DNA of 64,000 bases from NCBI GenBank assembly GCA_050084985.1, contig JBITNC010000001.1, positions 211,482,001 through 211,546,000 on the forward strand. Reading direction: 5' to 3'. Made by a program: the position numbers and the translations under genes. Positions 1-11,558 of this stretch are shown here, piece by piece. Each line of letters starts with the position of its first letter. Position 1 is the stretch's first letter. This stretch comes from Nageia nagi (lineage: Eukaryota; Pinophyta). The notes beneath the pieces were generated by a model. It ran no database searches and was not told the origin of the DNA. It saw only the letters and a list, made by a program, of their open reading frames with translations.

Positions 1-486
1 AATGGTGGATGTAATCAAGCCACATCCTTACTAGGCCTTTCACTAGGATGAAAAGTGAGAACATCTCCTTTACTCCATATTTTTAGCTTTTCCACAAAAG
101 CAGTGATTGAGATGCTCCTATCTATCTTGCTATTCTTGAAAATCTAATTCATCATTTCTCTATGGGGTTCTAAAATTTGAGGTAATTCAAGCAAACTAAC
201 CTTAGCTTGTGTATTCTTGAGTTGCTCAATGAGGTCAAAACTTCTTGGGTCTTTAGAAATCTCTTTTTTCATATGTGAAAGGATTTGTTGCTACTTTTGA
301 TCTTCCTTTTATAAGTGTTACACACACTTCTTCATGGAAAATTACATTTACATGTTGCTCTTCCCCTATATCTTTAACTTTGGTAGGACAAATATAGAAC
401 CCAACCTCTATAAGCCTTTGTATTTTGTTCCTTAGGCCTCCACACCCATTAGTGACATTCCCCTTGGTTTGATAATATTCACAATT
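1..486 (-). pseudogene. Tat-like gag 3' part / pre-protease fragment (element G)
   Basis: Reverse-strand reading matches, segment by segment, the gag zinc-knuckle to pre-protease stretch of element Y (19475-19965). Both carry the knuckle-like series Tyr-x2-Tyr/His-x4-Gly-x4-Gly-Cys near 440-486, a segment reading HVNVIFHE near 325-350, and DPRSFDLIEQLK near 220-250. In the Gag-Pol of plant Tat-type Ty3/gypsy elements this region links nucleocapsid to the aspartic protease. Several stops and frame breaks make it a pseudogene. It runs off the left end of the window, so pol, if present, lies outside. On its 5' side (higher coordinates) it stops exactly where an LTR begins, with no leader or gag N-terminus. 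Confidence 0.8.
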
Positions 487-1119
487 TGTACACCCAAAAT
501 AATGTATAAATGATAAATTGATGCACTATTTATCTATAAAATGTTATTTAAGTATATATGAGAAATATGGCATCAAATGAATAATGATAAATAATGTACC
601 TTCATCATAATCACATAAACATGAACTAGAAAACCCATTTATCAATCATTATGGTGCATTCACAAAGAAATATGCCACTAATGACCAAAATATACTATGC
701 CATTAGTTGTGTTAAATAAGTAGATCCATGAATAGACAAAAAGATATGTGAAAGAGAGTTGCAGGGTTTAACAGATCTATGCAAAGGTGGTGTTACAAAA
801 TATCATTATTGGTAGGATAGAATGATCTTGCATTTGTTGAAGTTTCTTTTGTTATTTATGATGCCCTCACATGATGTCTCTTGTGTTTCCTTTTATGTGA
901 CTTTATAGCAACATCCTAGTCTTATTTGATTCTTAAGATCATTTCACATTACATGGTTTGAGGTATCTTTCTTGATATTTGATACCTTTTACATTATACA
1001 ATAGTCTATTATATTTAATACAATACCTTGGGTATATTTTAACCTCTTTTTACAATAAATATCATTGATGCTAAAAATAAATTATTAAATAAGTAATAAT
1101 TCATTTTTAGGCATCTACA
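487..1119 (-). repeat. LTR of element G (minus orientation)
   Basis: The plus strand begins TGTACACCC and ends GGCATCTACA. It aligns with the LTR of element C at 38604-39211. The two share the AAAATAATGT stretch near the left end, the CTTTATAGCAACAT block near 900, the TTTGATACC(T/A)(C/T)TTACATTAT block near 980, and the terminal TTCATTTTTAGGCATCTACA. Read on the minus strand it starts TGTAGATGCC, a usual gypsy LTR terminus. The gag piece lies directly to its left on the minus strand, so this is a 5' LTR. The internal end is less certain (about 10 bp) than the GGCATCTACA end. Confidence 0.7.
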
Positions 1120-2659
1120 TAAACTTTTGAAATGGCTATTACTAACACTATTATTCTTGATAATGGTGCTAAAAATGATGGGTGTTAATTCATAATTTAA
1201 TTTATCAATCTGAGTTTAAGTGTACAAAAGCTATATATAGCAATGGTCATGTTCCTTTATTTTGATTTAATAACACACTTTGAAAAATAAAAATAACTAA
1301 AATAGTTAATTGGTTGGCTAGTAAAATGCATAAAATCACTCTCAAAGCTGAAAGAAATATACCAAACTAATCTAATAAAGTAAGGAAATGATAAGGGTAG
1401 ATTCCACTAATTGAAGGGGACCTTATTCCTCCATAAAAAATACCCAAGAAGACTCAAAAGTTTAAATAACTACTCTTTTATTCAATACTATTATTCATAA
1501 AGTAAAATGGATATAATATCTTTTAAGAAAATATTATTCTTTCTCTGTTACATTCTACCTCACACATTCTAATCTATTCCAACCTCTTCTTTTGTACATA
1601 AGAATATTATTTATTCTTCTTCTTCACTATAACTAAAACCCATAAATAACTCAATATAATAAAAATAACCTATCTCCATGGCTACCAATGATCTGTTCTC
1701 CAATAGCTGGCAAAATAAGGACCTAAAATTGTAGGAATTATAACTTTTTCATTCCTTAATCATTTTTTAAAATTCTATAAAAAGTTAAGAGTACCAATTT
1801 TACAAGGAAGCTCTCATCTACATTTCATTCATTTTTAAGTCTATTTTGTCCTCCAAAATAATTATGTTCCAAAATACCCCTTTTTAATTCCCAATATGCA
1901 ATCTCATTTCTAGTGCTTCAAATCCATGGAAGATGGAGTACTTCGCTAGTTTGTAAGTTGTTAAAGTTTGGTTTTATGGAAATTTTCAATATTTTACCTC
2001 CATATTTGGTGCTAAATATATCTATAATTTTTTTCTCATTTTATGTGAGAATGATTCAAACCCAATCCTATTCTTTAACAATATAAACTATATTTTGACT
2101 TCCTCTTATTTTACATTATTCAAGATCTTCATTATTATTCTAAAGCTTTAACTATTTTTGGAGCTTTGTAATTTTTAATTCAACATAGTTTTAAAGTCTT
2201 TTTTTGTTCTTGATTTTGAATCTCCTTTTATGAATTTATAAAATTATCTTGAACCACCTTTTTGATATGCCAATCTACCACCTTAAGGTGATCTCAAATG
2301 ACATATAATGATAATAAGGTATTGATGTCTCATATATGAGGTATAGTGTGGGAGGTAAATGAATTAAGAAAGGATAAATGGATAATTAAGGAAGACTATA
2401 AGCTTTTACCCACCTATAACCATGAGTTGTGACATGCCAACCTTTGTGGCATTGCCTTTGTAGAGGTTATTAGTCCACAATGTATTTTTGGATGCTTCTT
2501 TGTACCTTTATTAGATTAATATAAGGCTTCATATGTGGTGGTTATTTTCTTGCTGATATTGATTATACACATATGAATATAAAGTACCTGAGAATCTTGT
2601 TGTGTCCAATTACCATATATGGTGAAGGATTGATTTCTCTTTTTTTTTTTTTTTGATGT
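1120..2659. other. AT-rich stretch without recognisable genes
   Basis: No reading frame with family resemblance and no repeat of the other LTRs in the window is visible. There is a 15-base T run at 2640-2654. Decayed transposon sequence is the likeliest content, but nothing identifies it. Confidence 0.5.
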
Positions 2660-2952
2660 AAAAAATTAGATGTGATTCTTGATGCAATTATGAAATGTAC
2701 TTATGATATGCTAGAAACATAATCCTTAGGATTATATATTTATAATATTAATATGTTATTATCTTGTTAGGTAATAAATTATCATGGAATAGTTTATAGT
2801 TATATAGTAACCAAAATGAACAATCACGTGGAGGTGGTTTTATAACTTCCCTCTTATAATTTATTTATTATCATCTTCAATGTAATAGATTACATTTTTC
2901 TTAGGAGTTAATGTAAATAACCAAAGTTACATGATTCACATTAAAATTTATA
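2660..2952 (+). repeat. possible 3' part of the 5' LTR of copia A
   Basis: This AT-rich segment lies immediately upstream of a Met-tRNA-type primer-binding site at 2953. That is where the 5' LTR of the copia element whose gag starts about 1.2 kb further on would end. No second copy is found after the copia A reverse transcriptase at 43965, so neither the extent nor the LTR identity can be proved. The left boundary is arbitrary. Confidence 0.25.
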
Positions 2953-2965
2953 TTAGTATAAGAGC
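2953..2965 (+). promoter_or_regulatory. degenerate tRNA-iMet primer-binding site (copia A)
   Basis: TTAGTATAAGAGC differs at two positions from TTGGTATCAGAGC, the site complementary to the 3' end of plant initiator Met-tRNA that primes most copia elements. It is followed by AATG, as often seen. It suggests where the copia A internal region starts. Confidence 0.45.
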
Positions 2966-4210
2966 AATGTTTTTAGATTTTATTGATCTCTCACATAATT
3001 TTCATTACTATGGATGATTAGTGTTGTGAGATAGGGGAAGAAGAAAACTTGTGTTAACTCCATGATAATATTAAGATAGCTCTATTTATTTTTTTCTAAA
3101 AATATCTTTGCTCTCAATTTTTCCTAAAATCATGTCTCAAAATCTAATTGTAATCCCATTTTTAAAGAAACTTTATTCTTTTGATTAATTTCATATATTG
3201 GTTTATCGATTTTGGAGTTCTATTATGGTAAAAAGGAAAAGTCAAAATTTTGCAATGCTTAGGATTTTACTATTCATGACTATGTGTTCCTATTATGATT
3301 CATGGTTTCTTAGAATCTAGACTCTAACTTTTCCAATCAAGAAATCTAATGATCTACAATGAATTGAATTATTAGTAAATAATGTGCTTAATCATAGAAT
3401 TACTAGACACTTTTAGACTATGAATTATCCACTCATAAATTGTGATATGTTATTATGAGTCTTTAATCAAATATATGTTCACCAAACTTTATAATTTACA
3501 AAAAAAATAATTTACTATAAGAAGCTTTGTTTCATTTCAACACTAAAAAAATGTATTTGTTTATGGTATATATGATTTTGGTTCACATAATTTCTTATAC
3601 ATGCATATGGTAGGCATTTTAAAATTTATTTTAAATATATTATTGGAAACTACAAGTTCCATGATTGATGCTCTAACATTTTCCTTTAGATAATTATTGA
3701 GTGAAATGAAGGCTTCAAGGTTTATTCCAAATATGATACCTGTTGTTGTATGATATGAAGGCTAATATGAGGAATTTATTTTCTATCACCTAGTGGGGAA
3801 GACATGAAGTGGAGGTTGAATCAACCACCACACACCCCCACTAACTCATATGGAAACTAGGAGATATGCTTAGGTAGCTCAAATTATCCATGTAATCAAC
3901 TTGTTTAACCTAGTTTAACCACCATCCTAGCATTTTATTCCCAATTTAGCTTATCCAAAGAACTATACCATCAATATTTTGATATTATTTTCAAGATTTA
4001 ACAATCTTAAACTTTATTTTGAGCATATCTTGCAAAATACATCTTTGGGTAAGATGTTTTTCATTGGATTCAAAATTTTGAAGGCTTTTATTTAAGATCA
4101 ATTTGAGGTTGATTGTGCTTAGATTTAATTAGTGTAATTTCAAATAAGTTTTGTAAAAAAATTAAGTGAAAATAAATTTGATAGGATATTTTGAAAATTA
4201 TTTTATAAAA
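2966..4210. other. stretch between copia A primer site and gag, unassigned
   Basis: No domain is recognised. If the primer site is right this is an unusually long leader, and may hold further insertions too decayed to see. Confidence 0.35.
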
Positions 4211-4248
4211 ATGCATTCTTTAGTGTCTATTGTTGGATTTGTTTTAAC
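4211..4248 (+). pseudogene. copia A gag, N-terminal fragment
   Basis: An ATG at 4211 opens a short frame ending ...GFVLT at the edge of the Tat1 insertion. After Tat1 and its TTAAC duplication are removed, the frame runs straight on into SKENWLEWSRK at 12289. This corresponds to the start of copia Gag, where families typically read 'LTGENWLEWSRK'. The continuity of frame across the 8-kb insertion is the evidence for both the gag call and the insertion boundary. The ATG is the only one in frame here. The true gag start could be upstream. Confidence 0.65.
4244..4248. repeat. target-site duplication TTAAC, left copy (Tat1)
   Basis: The five bases TTAAC precede the 5' LTR of Tat1 and are repeated exactly at 12284-12288 after the 3' LTR. 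Five-base duplications are the rule for plant Ty3/gypsy integration. Confidence 0.85.
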
Positions 4249-4974
4249 TGTTAACACCTAAAGAGGAATTTTAATTTAATTAAAATACCCCCTTTTAGTT
4301 ATTCAAAATGATTTATTTAAATCATTAAATAAATTCCTTTATCTATGTGCACTCTTATCTACCTTTATGTTTTATGGTAACAAGTAGGTCGACCTCACAA
4401 TAAGCCTAAGGAGGAGCCTTAGCACTCTACATGTTGTCTCTAAAGGTGTAAGGGTGTGTATGATCATTGATATGATGTGATCTTACATTATCTTGAATCC
4501 TTGATAGGTGGTAAATACTAGTGTCACTATTGATCAATGTTTCTCAATATGACCTATCAATTCTAGAAATTGTTATACTCTAAGCTATGTATCCATGCGA
4601 TATTTCACACCTATACACATGATACTCTATGGAATGAAGTTTCAATGATGAAACCAAGCTTAAGGCAAGGCTAAACTGGAAAGGTAGTTGAGTGTCATCA
4701 CTTGATTTCTAGTGTCACCACTAGGTTGAGGTTGGATTGGTGGCTTTGTTATTTGGATAAGCTCATCATTCATCCTCTTTCATTCAAATACCACTCTCAA
4801 TCATCATAACATATAAATTACAAATTTGTATCTTTTATTTTTCCAATTTTGGTAGGTTAAGGTCAATTTGATTATTATTATTGCTTTCCATAATTTTATG
4901 ATTAATTATTTGATTGAATATTCTATAAATAACCCTAATTTAATAATTAATTTTATTATTTTTTGATTATAACA
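4249..4974 (+). repeat. 5' LTR of Tat1
   Basis: 726 bp, beginning TGTTAACACC and ending TTATAACA, repeated at 11559-12283 with many substitutions. Matching landmarks include AAGGAGGAGCCTT(A/G)GCACTC near 4410, GATACTCTAT near 4623, AAGCTCATCATTCATCCTC near 4760 and TTTTCCAATTTTGGTAGGTTA near 4838. Confidence 0.9.
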
Positions 4975-4976
4975 AT

Positions 4977-4990
4977 TGGTGAACTTGATG
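4977..4990 (+). promoter_or_regulatory. primer-binding site of Tat1
   Basis: TGGTGAACTTGATG lies two bases after the LTR. It equals the element Y site TGGTGAACCCGACG with three C-to-T changes, which fits loss of methylated cytosines. It would pair with the 3' end of a host tRNA ending ...GGTTCACCA. The tRNA identity was not assigned. Confidence 0.7.
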
Positions 4991-5139
4991 TATCTTACAA
5001 ACCCTAGAAAAATTATTTTTTTAGGGCATCACATTTCTTTTTTAGGAGTCTTTTTGATAAATCACATTATCCTTCACTAGTTGCACCAAAACCTAAGGTT
5101 TTGGATAGGACTAATATCAATTTCCTAAGTGTTTCAATC

Positions 5140-6306
5140 ATGGAACCCACCAACTTTCTTACCATGGTCAATAGCTTTGATGAGACCACCAAGGCTAACC
5201 TGAAGAAGATTCTCTATAGAAATGAAGAGCGAAGTGATGCCTCTAACATTGGGGGCAATCTTCCATATGGGTAGTTCCACACTACCTATATCCTAGGATT
5301 CAAATCCTTTATGTGATGATATTTGTAACACAAGGGCACCTAACTTACAAGCAAAACCTATGTTTGACACATATAATGGAGAAGGAGATCTTATGGCTCA
5401 TATCAAGGCTTTCAAAATGAAATTTGAGTTGAAGTTTGGGATTAATGACAATCTCATGGCTAAATATCTCCCTACCACATTCTGAGGTGATGCATTTAAT
5501 TGGTACTTCTCTCTACCTAATAAATATATTAACTATTATGTTCAACTCATTTTGGAATTCTATATCTATTTCAAATATTATTCTCCTAGACAAATGATAG
5601 TTTCAGATGTGGTTAAGGATATCCAAGATCCAACTAAAATATTTGACAAGTTTACCCAAATATTTCAAAAAAAATTGGAGCATGATCCCTGAACCCTTAT
5701 CCAAAAACTATGTCATATCCATATTCTTTCACAACATAAACCCTAAACTGATATTTTAGCCCCTAGACTACATGACCTTTCCATTCATAAAGATTATCAA
5801 TAAATTACATAAAAAGAGAGATGCTTGGTTGAAATGGGTGACCTAAAATATGGAAACCCAAGAAAAGAAATAAAGGGGTTCTGATATCAAAAAAAAAGAG
5901 CTATCAAGGAATAGCCATCTAAGTAAAGATAAAATAGTGAAGCCAAGAAACAATTCAAGAAGAACAATTGGTTACCTATTGCTCCTACTATTATGTTCAA
6001 AGGGTGCCTACAAAAGGGACTTATCAAACCTAATCCAAAAATAGAACTACATCCTCATGATGATAAACCTAGTCGGTACAATGAAGTAAAATTTTACAAT
6101 TATCAGAAGATCAAAGGTCATAAGAAAAACTCATGCATGGTCCTATAAAAATTGTTAGATGATGTAAAAATACATAATGAGGCCCGTGTAGTTGATACAA
6201 AGGATAAAAAATAGCTTTCTATGAATATGATATTCAATGAAGAACTTTGCAACATTGATAGGAGAGGAACACCTAGAGGGCACATCCATCTGGCCACTAC
6301 TGAGTA
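5140..6306 (+). pseudogene. Tat1 gag
   Basis: From an ATG at 5140 (MEPTNFLTMV), a broken frame shows CDDICNTRAPN and then the capsid-like Retrotrans_gag segment: YNGEGDLMAHIKAFK near 5371-5415, a GDAFNWYFSLP motif near 5484-5516 and SDVVKDIQDPTK near 5603-5640. Gag would form the virus-like particle. A weak knuckle equivalent follows near 6080-6160. At least four stops and probable frameshifts are present. The layout matches gag of element Y (RRHMPPADYIKPKF, GDAREWFYGLP), which places both in one lineage. Confidence 0.75.
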
Positions 6307-6307
6307 A

Positions 6308-6988
6308 ATGGAAGTTCCATGCAACTCTAATCCACAAAATCTAATTGACCAATTAAAGGTAACACATGACAAGATAAGTATTTTCAAACTCTTGCAATTA
6401 TCAACTAATTATAGGAATGCTTTATTTTATGCATTGAAGAAAATTGAATTTTATGTAGATATACCTATACCTAAATTTATTGAATTAGTGGCTAATCTTA
6501 ACATTGAATTGGTATGTAACATGCTTTCCTTTCAATATAGTGAATTGCCTAGTGAAAATATGATTGAAAAGAATTTAGGGTTGTATATCCATGTTAATAT
6601 TAATGGCATTCCTATTAAAAATTATTTCATTAATACTAGATCCAATGTAAATATTTATTTTGCTAATTTGTTACAAAAGTATTTTTTTTCCATATATGCA
6701 AAAATGAAAAGAATAATAATTAGCATTAAAGGATTTGATAATACTCAAAGGGAATGCAGTGGATATGTCACCATACCTATTGAAGTAGGTGGTAAGTGTA
6801 TTGATCAAAAGGTTTATGTTTTTCAAATCAATTTTCCATATAATATTTTTCTTGGAAGTCCATGGATACATAATATTAGGGCTATCACTTCTACTCTGCA
6901 TCATTTGATCAAGTCTATTCACAACAAAAAAAAGGTAACTATTCATGTAGAGAACAATTCCATGTATATGTGTCAAGCATCTAAATGA
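6308..6988 (+). pseudogene. Tat1 aspartic protease region, active site lost
   Basis: An open stretch of 226 codons aligns with the protease domain of element Y. It has LIDQLK near its start, the active-site region reading FINTRSNVN near residues 106-114 and the C-terminal FLGSPWIHN near residues 180-188, where families read ILGRPWIH. The catalytic Asp of D-(T/S)-G is Asn and the Gly is Arg, so the enzyme cannot work even though the frame is open. The frame opens at ATG 6308, just after a TAA at 6304, and in the original element would have been continuous with gag. A shadow frame on the other strand has no family resemblance. Confidence 0.8.
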
Positions 6989-8194
6989 TTTTGTATACCT
7001 CATGATTTGGTTGAATATGAGGGGACCAATACAACACCTATGAAAGATATCAGTCTATAAGAAATAAGTATGGTAACATATAGGATTTTGAAGATAGACA
7101 TCTGGGAGAGCTTTAGAGAGCTGAAGTGACCCTTTTTTGTACCTTAAACCTAGAATCATCGCTTATATGAAGATAAAATTGAGTGTTTTCACTTTGTTCC
7201 TAAAGATGTTTCTAAACTTCTTGAGGAAGTATAGATCCTATATCATGAAATTGAAGAAAATACAACATTAATGATGGATAGTATAGCATTTTCTTCTCAA
7301 ATCCCACCTAGAATGGTAAGTCTACATTTTAATAGCATTGATGCTACTTCTACTAACCATTATATGAAAAATTGTTAGAATCTTATGAAAGTATTAGCTA
7401 AGAGTGAGATGGTCAACATAAAAGGAAAAATGGCACTATATTTGAAGCCTCCACATATTCCCCACCACCACATGTTGTTCATCAAATAACTATTAGTAGA
7501 AATCAGGAAATTCCTATAGAAATTTGGGATGAGTGGTTTCATTGTACAATGAAAACTAGCTCTATGGAAGAATTATAGGCTTTTTATGTGGACCCATTCT
7601 TACCTCCTATAGATATGATGCAATTAGAAGTCTTATATAATTATGATGCCATCCTTGAGAAGCTAGGGGCATAAAGTAAGTTCCCCAAATCCAATGAAAA
7701 GAGGCTCATAGCATGGTTCTCATAACATCATTCTTATTTCAGTGAGGAGGTCTACATGAATGATATAAATATTGTAGGTTAATTCTTTACATTATCTTTT
7801 TGCTTTCATGAATGTTTTTTAATTAAATCCTAGGTCTAGACTGTGTTTCCTTTTCCTATGTGTCTTCGCTTTTGTAAATAGAGCAACATTGCTAGATTCT
7901 AGTGCCATCACTCCATTCCCCTTGTCTCTCACAACTGAGTTTGGATACATTAATAGGGGCATTTCCTATGCCTCCCCAACTCAATCAAAAAATTCCCTAC
8001 CTTAGTGAGGAAATAGTAGAGGTCAATATTAGTACCCAAGAGTACCCATGATTGATCCAAATAAAATCTTTGTTAACCTTAGAAGAATGGTAGAGGTACC
8101 ACCTATAATTATCTAAGTTTTTCGATGTCTTTGCTTTGTCTTATTTTGATATTCCTAGTCTTGATCTTGATTTTATCACCCATATCCTAGTTGT
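6989..8194 (+). pseudogene. Tat1 protease-to-reverse transcriptase linker
   Basis: A low-similarity coding remnant joins protease and reverse transcriptase. Short readable stretches include ISRNQEIPIEIWDEW near 7492-7536, resembling the VQIDEWVSSCY segment of element Y, and SLDLDFITHILVVN near 8158-8200, resembling 'GLDENFVIHNLVV' in Y. Many stops. Confidence 0.55.
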
Positions 8195-9060
8195 AAATGA
8201 AAATATCAAAACCATACAACATAAGCCTAGAAAAATGCATCCTAAAGTTACTCTTGCTATTAAAAAGCAAATTTAGAAGTATCTTGCTATTGGTTTCATT
8301 TTCTCTATTGATTATTCTCCCTAGATATCTAACATTATTCCTATAACTAAGCCAAATGGTGAGATAAGATATTGTACAGATTTCAAGAATATCAACAAGG
8401 TATATGCCAAATATGCCTTTCCTTTTCCTAACATTGATATGATTATAGATTCAACAACAGGCCATGAAATCTTATCTTTCATGGATGGTTTTTCTAGCTA
8501 CAATCAGATAAGGATAAATAAGGAGAACCAACATAAGATAACTTTTGTTACTCCTTGGGGCACATTTTGTTGGGTGGTCATGCCTTTTGGTCTAAAGAAT
8601 GCAAGTGCAACTTATCAGAGAGCTATGGTGAGCATGTTCCATGATATGATCTATGAATATCTTGAGGTATATGTTGATGATATTTTAGCCAAATCTACAT
8701 CCAAATATGATCACATTTTAGATTTGAGAAATATTTTTTAGATAATGAGAGAGTACAAGTTAAAGGTTAAATCTTAAAAGTGTGCATTTGGGGTATCATT
8801 AGGTAAACTACTTGATTTCATTATATCACATAGAGGCATTGAGTTGGATCCTAAGAAATTTATAGTCATTATTGATCTACCACCTCCTAGAAATTGAAAA
8901 TACTTGAGAATTCTTTTTGGTAAGGTTCAAGCAATCAAAAGGTTCATTGCATAGCTAACATACATGACATCACCTTTTTCCCATTTGCTGAAAAAGGGTG
9001 AGAAATTCATTTAGGATGATAAATGTCAAATATATTTGAAAAATATCAAATGATATCTCA
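8195..9060 (+). pseudogene. Tat1 reverse transcriptase
   Basis: RNA-dependent DNA polymerase of the Ty3/gypsy type. Readable motifs in order: PNGEIRYCTDFKNINK near 8353-8400, LSFMDGFSSYNQI near 8473-8511 with the first catalytic Asp present, TPWGTFCWVVMPFGLKNA near 8552-8604, and the catalytic YVDD at 8670-8681, intact and followed by ILAKS. The 8439-8741 stretch is open for 100 codons, but stops occur before and after it (8276, 8325, 8742), so no complete enzyme can be made. Confidence 0.88.
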
Positions 9061-9500
9061 CTAATCCTCTAGTATTAGCACCCTATGATTCACAAATAAG
9101 TCTACTACTTTATGTTTTAGCAACCATGAATATCCTAGGGTCTATTTTAGCACAAAAAGATGATAGTAATAAGGAAATAACCATCTATTACATCAACAAA
9201 ACTTTACTTGATTATGGAAAAAGGTATAGTCTAATAGAAAATATGTTCTTTGAAATAGTCTTCTCAATATAAAATTTAAGACATTAGATGCTTAGCAACA
9301 TAACATATGTCATATCTCAAGCTGACCCACTCAGGTATCTCATGTCCAAATCCTACCTATTTGACAGAGCTACAAAATAGGTGGTGTTACTTTAGGAATT
9401 TTATTTGTTATTCATTACTCAAAATAAATTGAAGGATAAGTTATTGCAAAATTCATCATCCATAAAATGAAGTATCCATGATATAGGAAAAGTTCCTTGA
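9061..9500 (+). pseudogene. Tat1 RNase H (first, gypsy type)
   Basis: A broken frame after the polymerase contains LAPYDSQISLLLYVLATM near 9075-9130, LAQKDDSNKEITIYYINK near 9150-9205 and YSLIENMFFEIVF near 9223-9261. These correspond to the 'LYLAVS..AVSAVLV' and 'YYVSRTL...YS.IEK..LALV' parts of the gypsy RNase H. Stops are frequent. Confidence 0.65.
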
Positions 9501-9584
9501 TGAAGTGGGTGATCTAGTCACTCACAGAGCTAGTGTTATTATTAGGTTGAAAATGAAACCTTTCCATAGGTTTTCATTAGCTTC

Positions 9585-10060
9585 ATGGAATATAATGAGT
9601 GGATATTGTACTTTGATGGTTTGAATTGTGTTCATGAAGTTGGGGTAGTAATTATCCTTATCAACCCTCATGGTGATGTTATCCCTCTATCTTATTGCTT
9701 AAGCTTTGATAATACTAACAACATCTTAGAATATGAGACTCTTATCCTAGGTTTGAAAGTTTTAATACTCCTCAAAGTGAAAAATATCAAAATCTTTGGT
9801 GATTCTCAACTAACCATAAATTTGGTGTCCAACATTTACAATACCAAGGATCAAAAGTTGTAACCATATAAGGAAATGGTTAAGAAACTTCTCATGTACT
9901 TCTCTAAGTATAAGATTGACAACATCCCAAGAGACAACAAAAGATATGTTGATGTTATGGCTAGTTTTGCATCCCTTACACCTATCAACATTGAAGATGA
10001 GAAAACCATCCTCACCATTGATAATATTCGTAAGCCTTCTCATGAGTATGATGTCTAAAG
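9585..10060 (+). pseudogene. Tat1 second RNase H (archaeal type)
   Basis: The opening 92-codon stretch has the active-site order of the second RNase H of Tat/Ogre elements: an Asp in ILYFDGLN, a Glu in ILEYETLILGLK, and an Asp in IFGDSQLTINLV. Between them are the expected GDVIPLSYCLSF and NTNNILEYE segments. All three acidic positions survive. A TAA at 9861 and a frame change interrupt the tail, which continues to DNIPRDNKRYVDVMASFASL near 9920-9980. The domain would help remove the RNA strand during reverse transcription. It supports the Tat assignment. Confidence 0.8.
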
Positions 10061-10199
10061 TTTCATTGAAGGTAATTATTTTTCAGCTACTTGTGTCAAT
10101 GCATGTGAATGGTATCAAGATGTCTTTAATTATCTTAAAAATTGTATTGTCCCTATTGAGTTTGATCATAATACTAGAATTAGGCTAAAAAATCTAGCT

Positions 10200-10960
10200 A
10201 CAAAATATGTCATTATTGGTGATTTGTTATATAGAAGGTCTTTTGAAGGTACTCTTCTTAGATGTCTCCTGGGAAATGAAATAGATAGGGCTCTTCATTA
10301 AGCTCATGATGGTCTTTGTGATGGTCATTCTAATGCTAAATTTGTGTATAAAAAATTGTTTAAACTTAGTTTTTTTTGCCTACTATGCATGAATATTATG
10401 AAATTCATATTAGAAAGTGTGATCAATGTAAAAAGAATGTTAGGATTCAACCTTCTCATGATTTGGATTCTATTGTCTCTCCTTGGCTATTTTCTATTTG
10501 GGCACTTGATTTTATTGGCAATATTAACCCTATTTCAAGATATGGACATAAGTTTATCATTATATCTATAAAATACTTCACTAAATGGGTGGAGGGCATA
10601 CCTATGAAGTCAATAAAAGGAGGTAAAATTATTGATTTTCTTGTTGAATATATCATTTCAATATATGGTGTTCCTTGTAAATTATTTATGGATAATGTTC
10701 TAAGATTTAAAGGTAATGAAGTCAAAGATTTTTGTGCTAAACATCATATCAAAAGGAATTTATCTTCTCCTTATTATCCTCAAGGTAGTGGTCAAGTTGA
10801 AGCATCTAACAAGGTCATCAAAAGTATCCTATCCAAAACTGTAGCAAAGCATGGTAAACAATGGCATGAATAGCTCCCTTATGCATTATGGACCTATAGG
10901 ACTAATATTATAACTTCTATAGGTGCCACACCCTTTTCTCTCATAAATATATTAGAACTT
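10200..10960 (+). pseudogene. Tat1 integrase
   Basis: The N-terminal zinc-binding part is degraded (AHDGLCDGHSNAKF near 10302-10345, CDQCKKN near 10421-10442). The core, open from 10376 to 10870, shows the first acidic residue in WALDFIGNI, the second in LFMDNVLRF and the third in YPQGSGQVEASNK, so the D-D-E triad can still be read. LPYALWTYRTN follows after a TAG at 10871. Family similarity stops near 10960 and the C-terminal tail is missing. Integrase would insert the cDNA and make the 5-bp duplication. Confidence 0.85.
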
Positions 10961-11543
10961 CTTTAGGTTCCCATTTCTTATCTCCCTTTCATAAATATAT
11001 TCATTTATCACATATATATTATTGTCAATATTATCACTTGATACCTTTGTAAGGAAGGATTGTTCTTATCAAAATTCATAGAAACATGATGGCTTGGAAA
11101 AACCAAGCTGGTGACTCTCATCATTTTATTCCTTTTTAAATAAGGGTCATTATTTTCAACAAATCCATGAAAACATGGTGGCTTAAGAATTCAATTTGAT
11201 CCACATAAATTGATTATCTTCCTTCTTGGTGGGTAAGTCACCAATAATAGGTTTGTACTTCTTATCACTATCATAATTATATTTGAAATATATTGTATAC
11301 AAAATATTTCTTATCTAATATCTTTTTAGGTTCCATGAGTCCTTGCCTTGGATTGCTCCTATGATGAGAGGAACATCATGTCCCAACCAACTCAAAGAGA
11401 AGGTGTAATATAGCTAAAAAATTAGGGCATTTGAAACTGCTACCATGTGACACCTTATCAGGGAGTACTCTTTTACTCTTATCTTTTCTTGAGCATAATT
11501 TGAATTATGTTTTGATTACCTTTTTCAAATCATCAATTCATAT
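10961..11543. other. Tat1 3' untranslated region
   Basis: No readable domain lies between integrase and the 3' LTR. An ACAAATCCATG/AACATGGTGGCTTAAG-like motif occurs twice (around 11085 and 11170), suggesting a small duplication of about 80 bp. Confidence 0.4.
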
Positions 11544-11557
11544 TCAAAATGGGGTAT
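11544..11557 (+). promoter_or_regulatory. polypurine-like tract of Tat1
   Basis: TCAAAATGGGGTAT lies directly upstream of the 3' LTR, where the plus-strand primer for reverse transcription is expected. Compare AAAGTGGGGCATC in element Y. Confidence 0.55.
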
Positions 11558-11558
11558 T

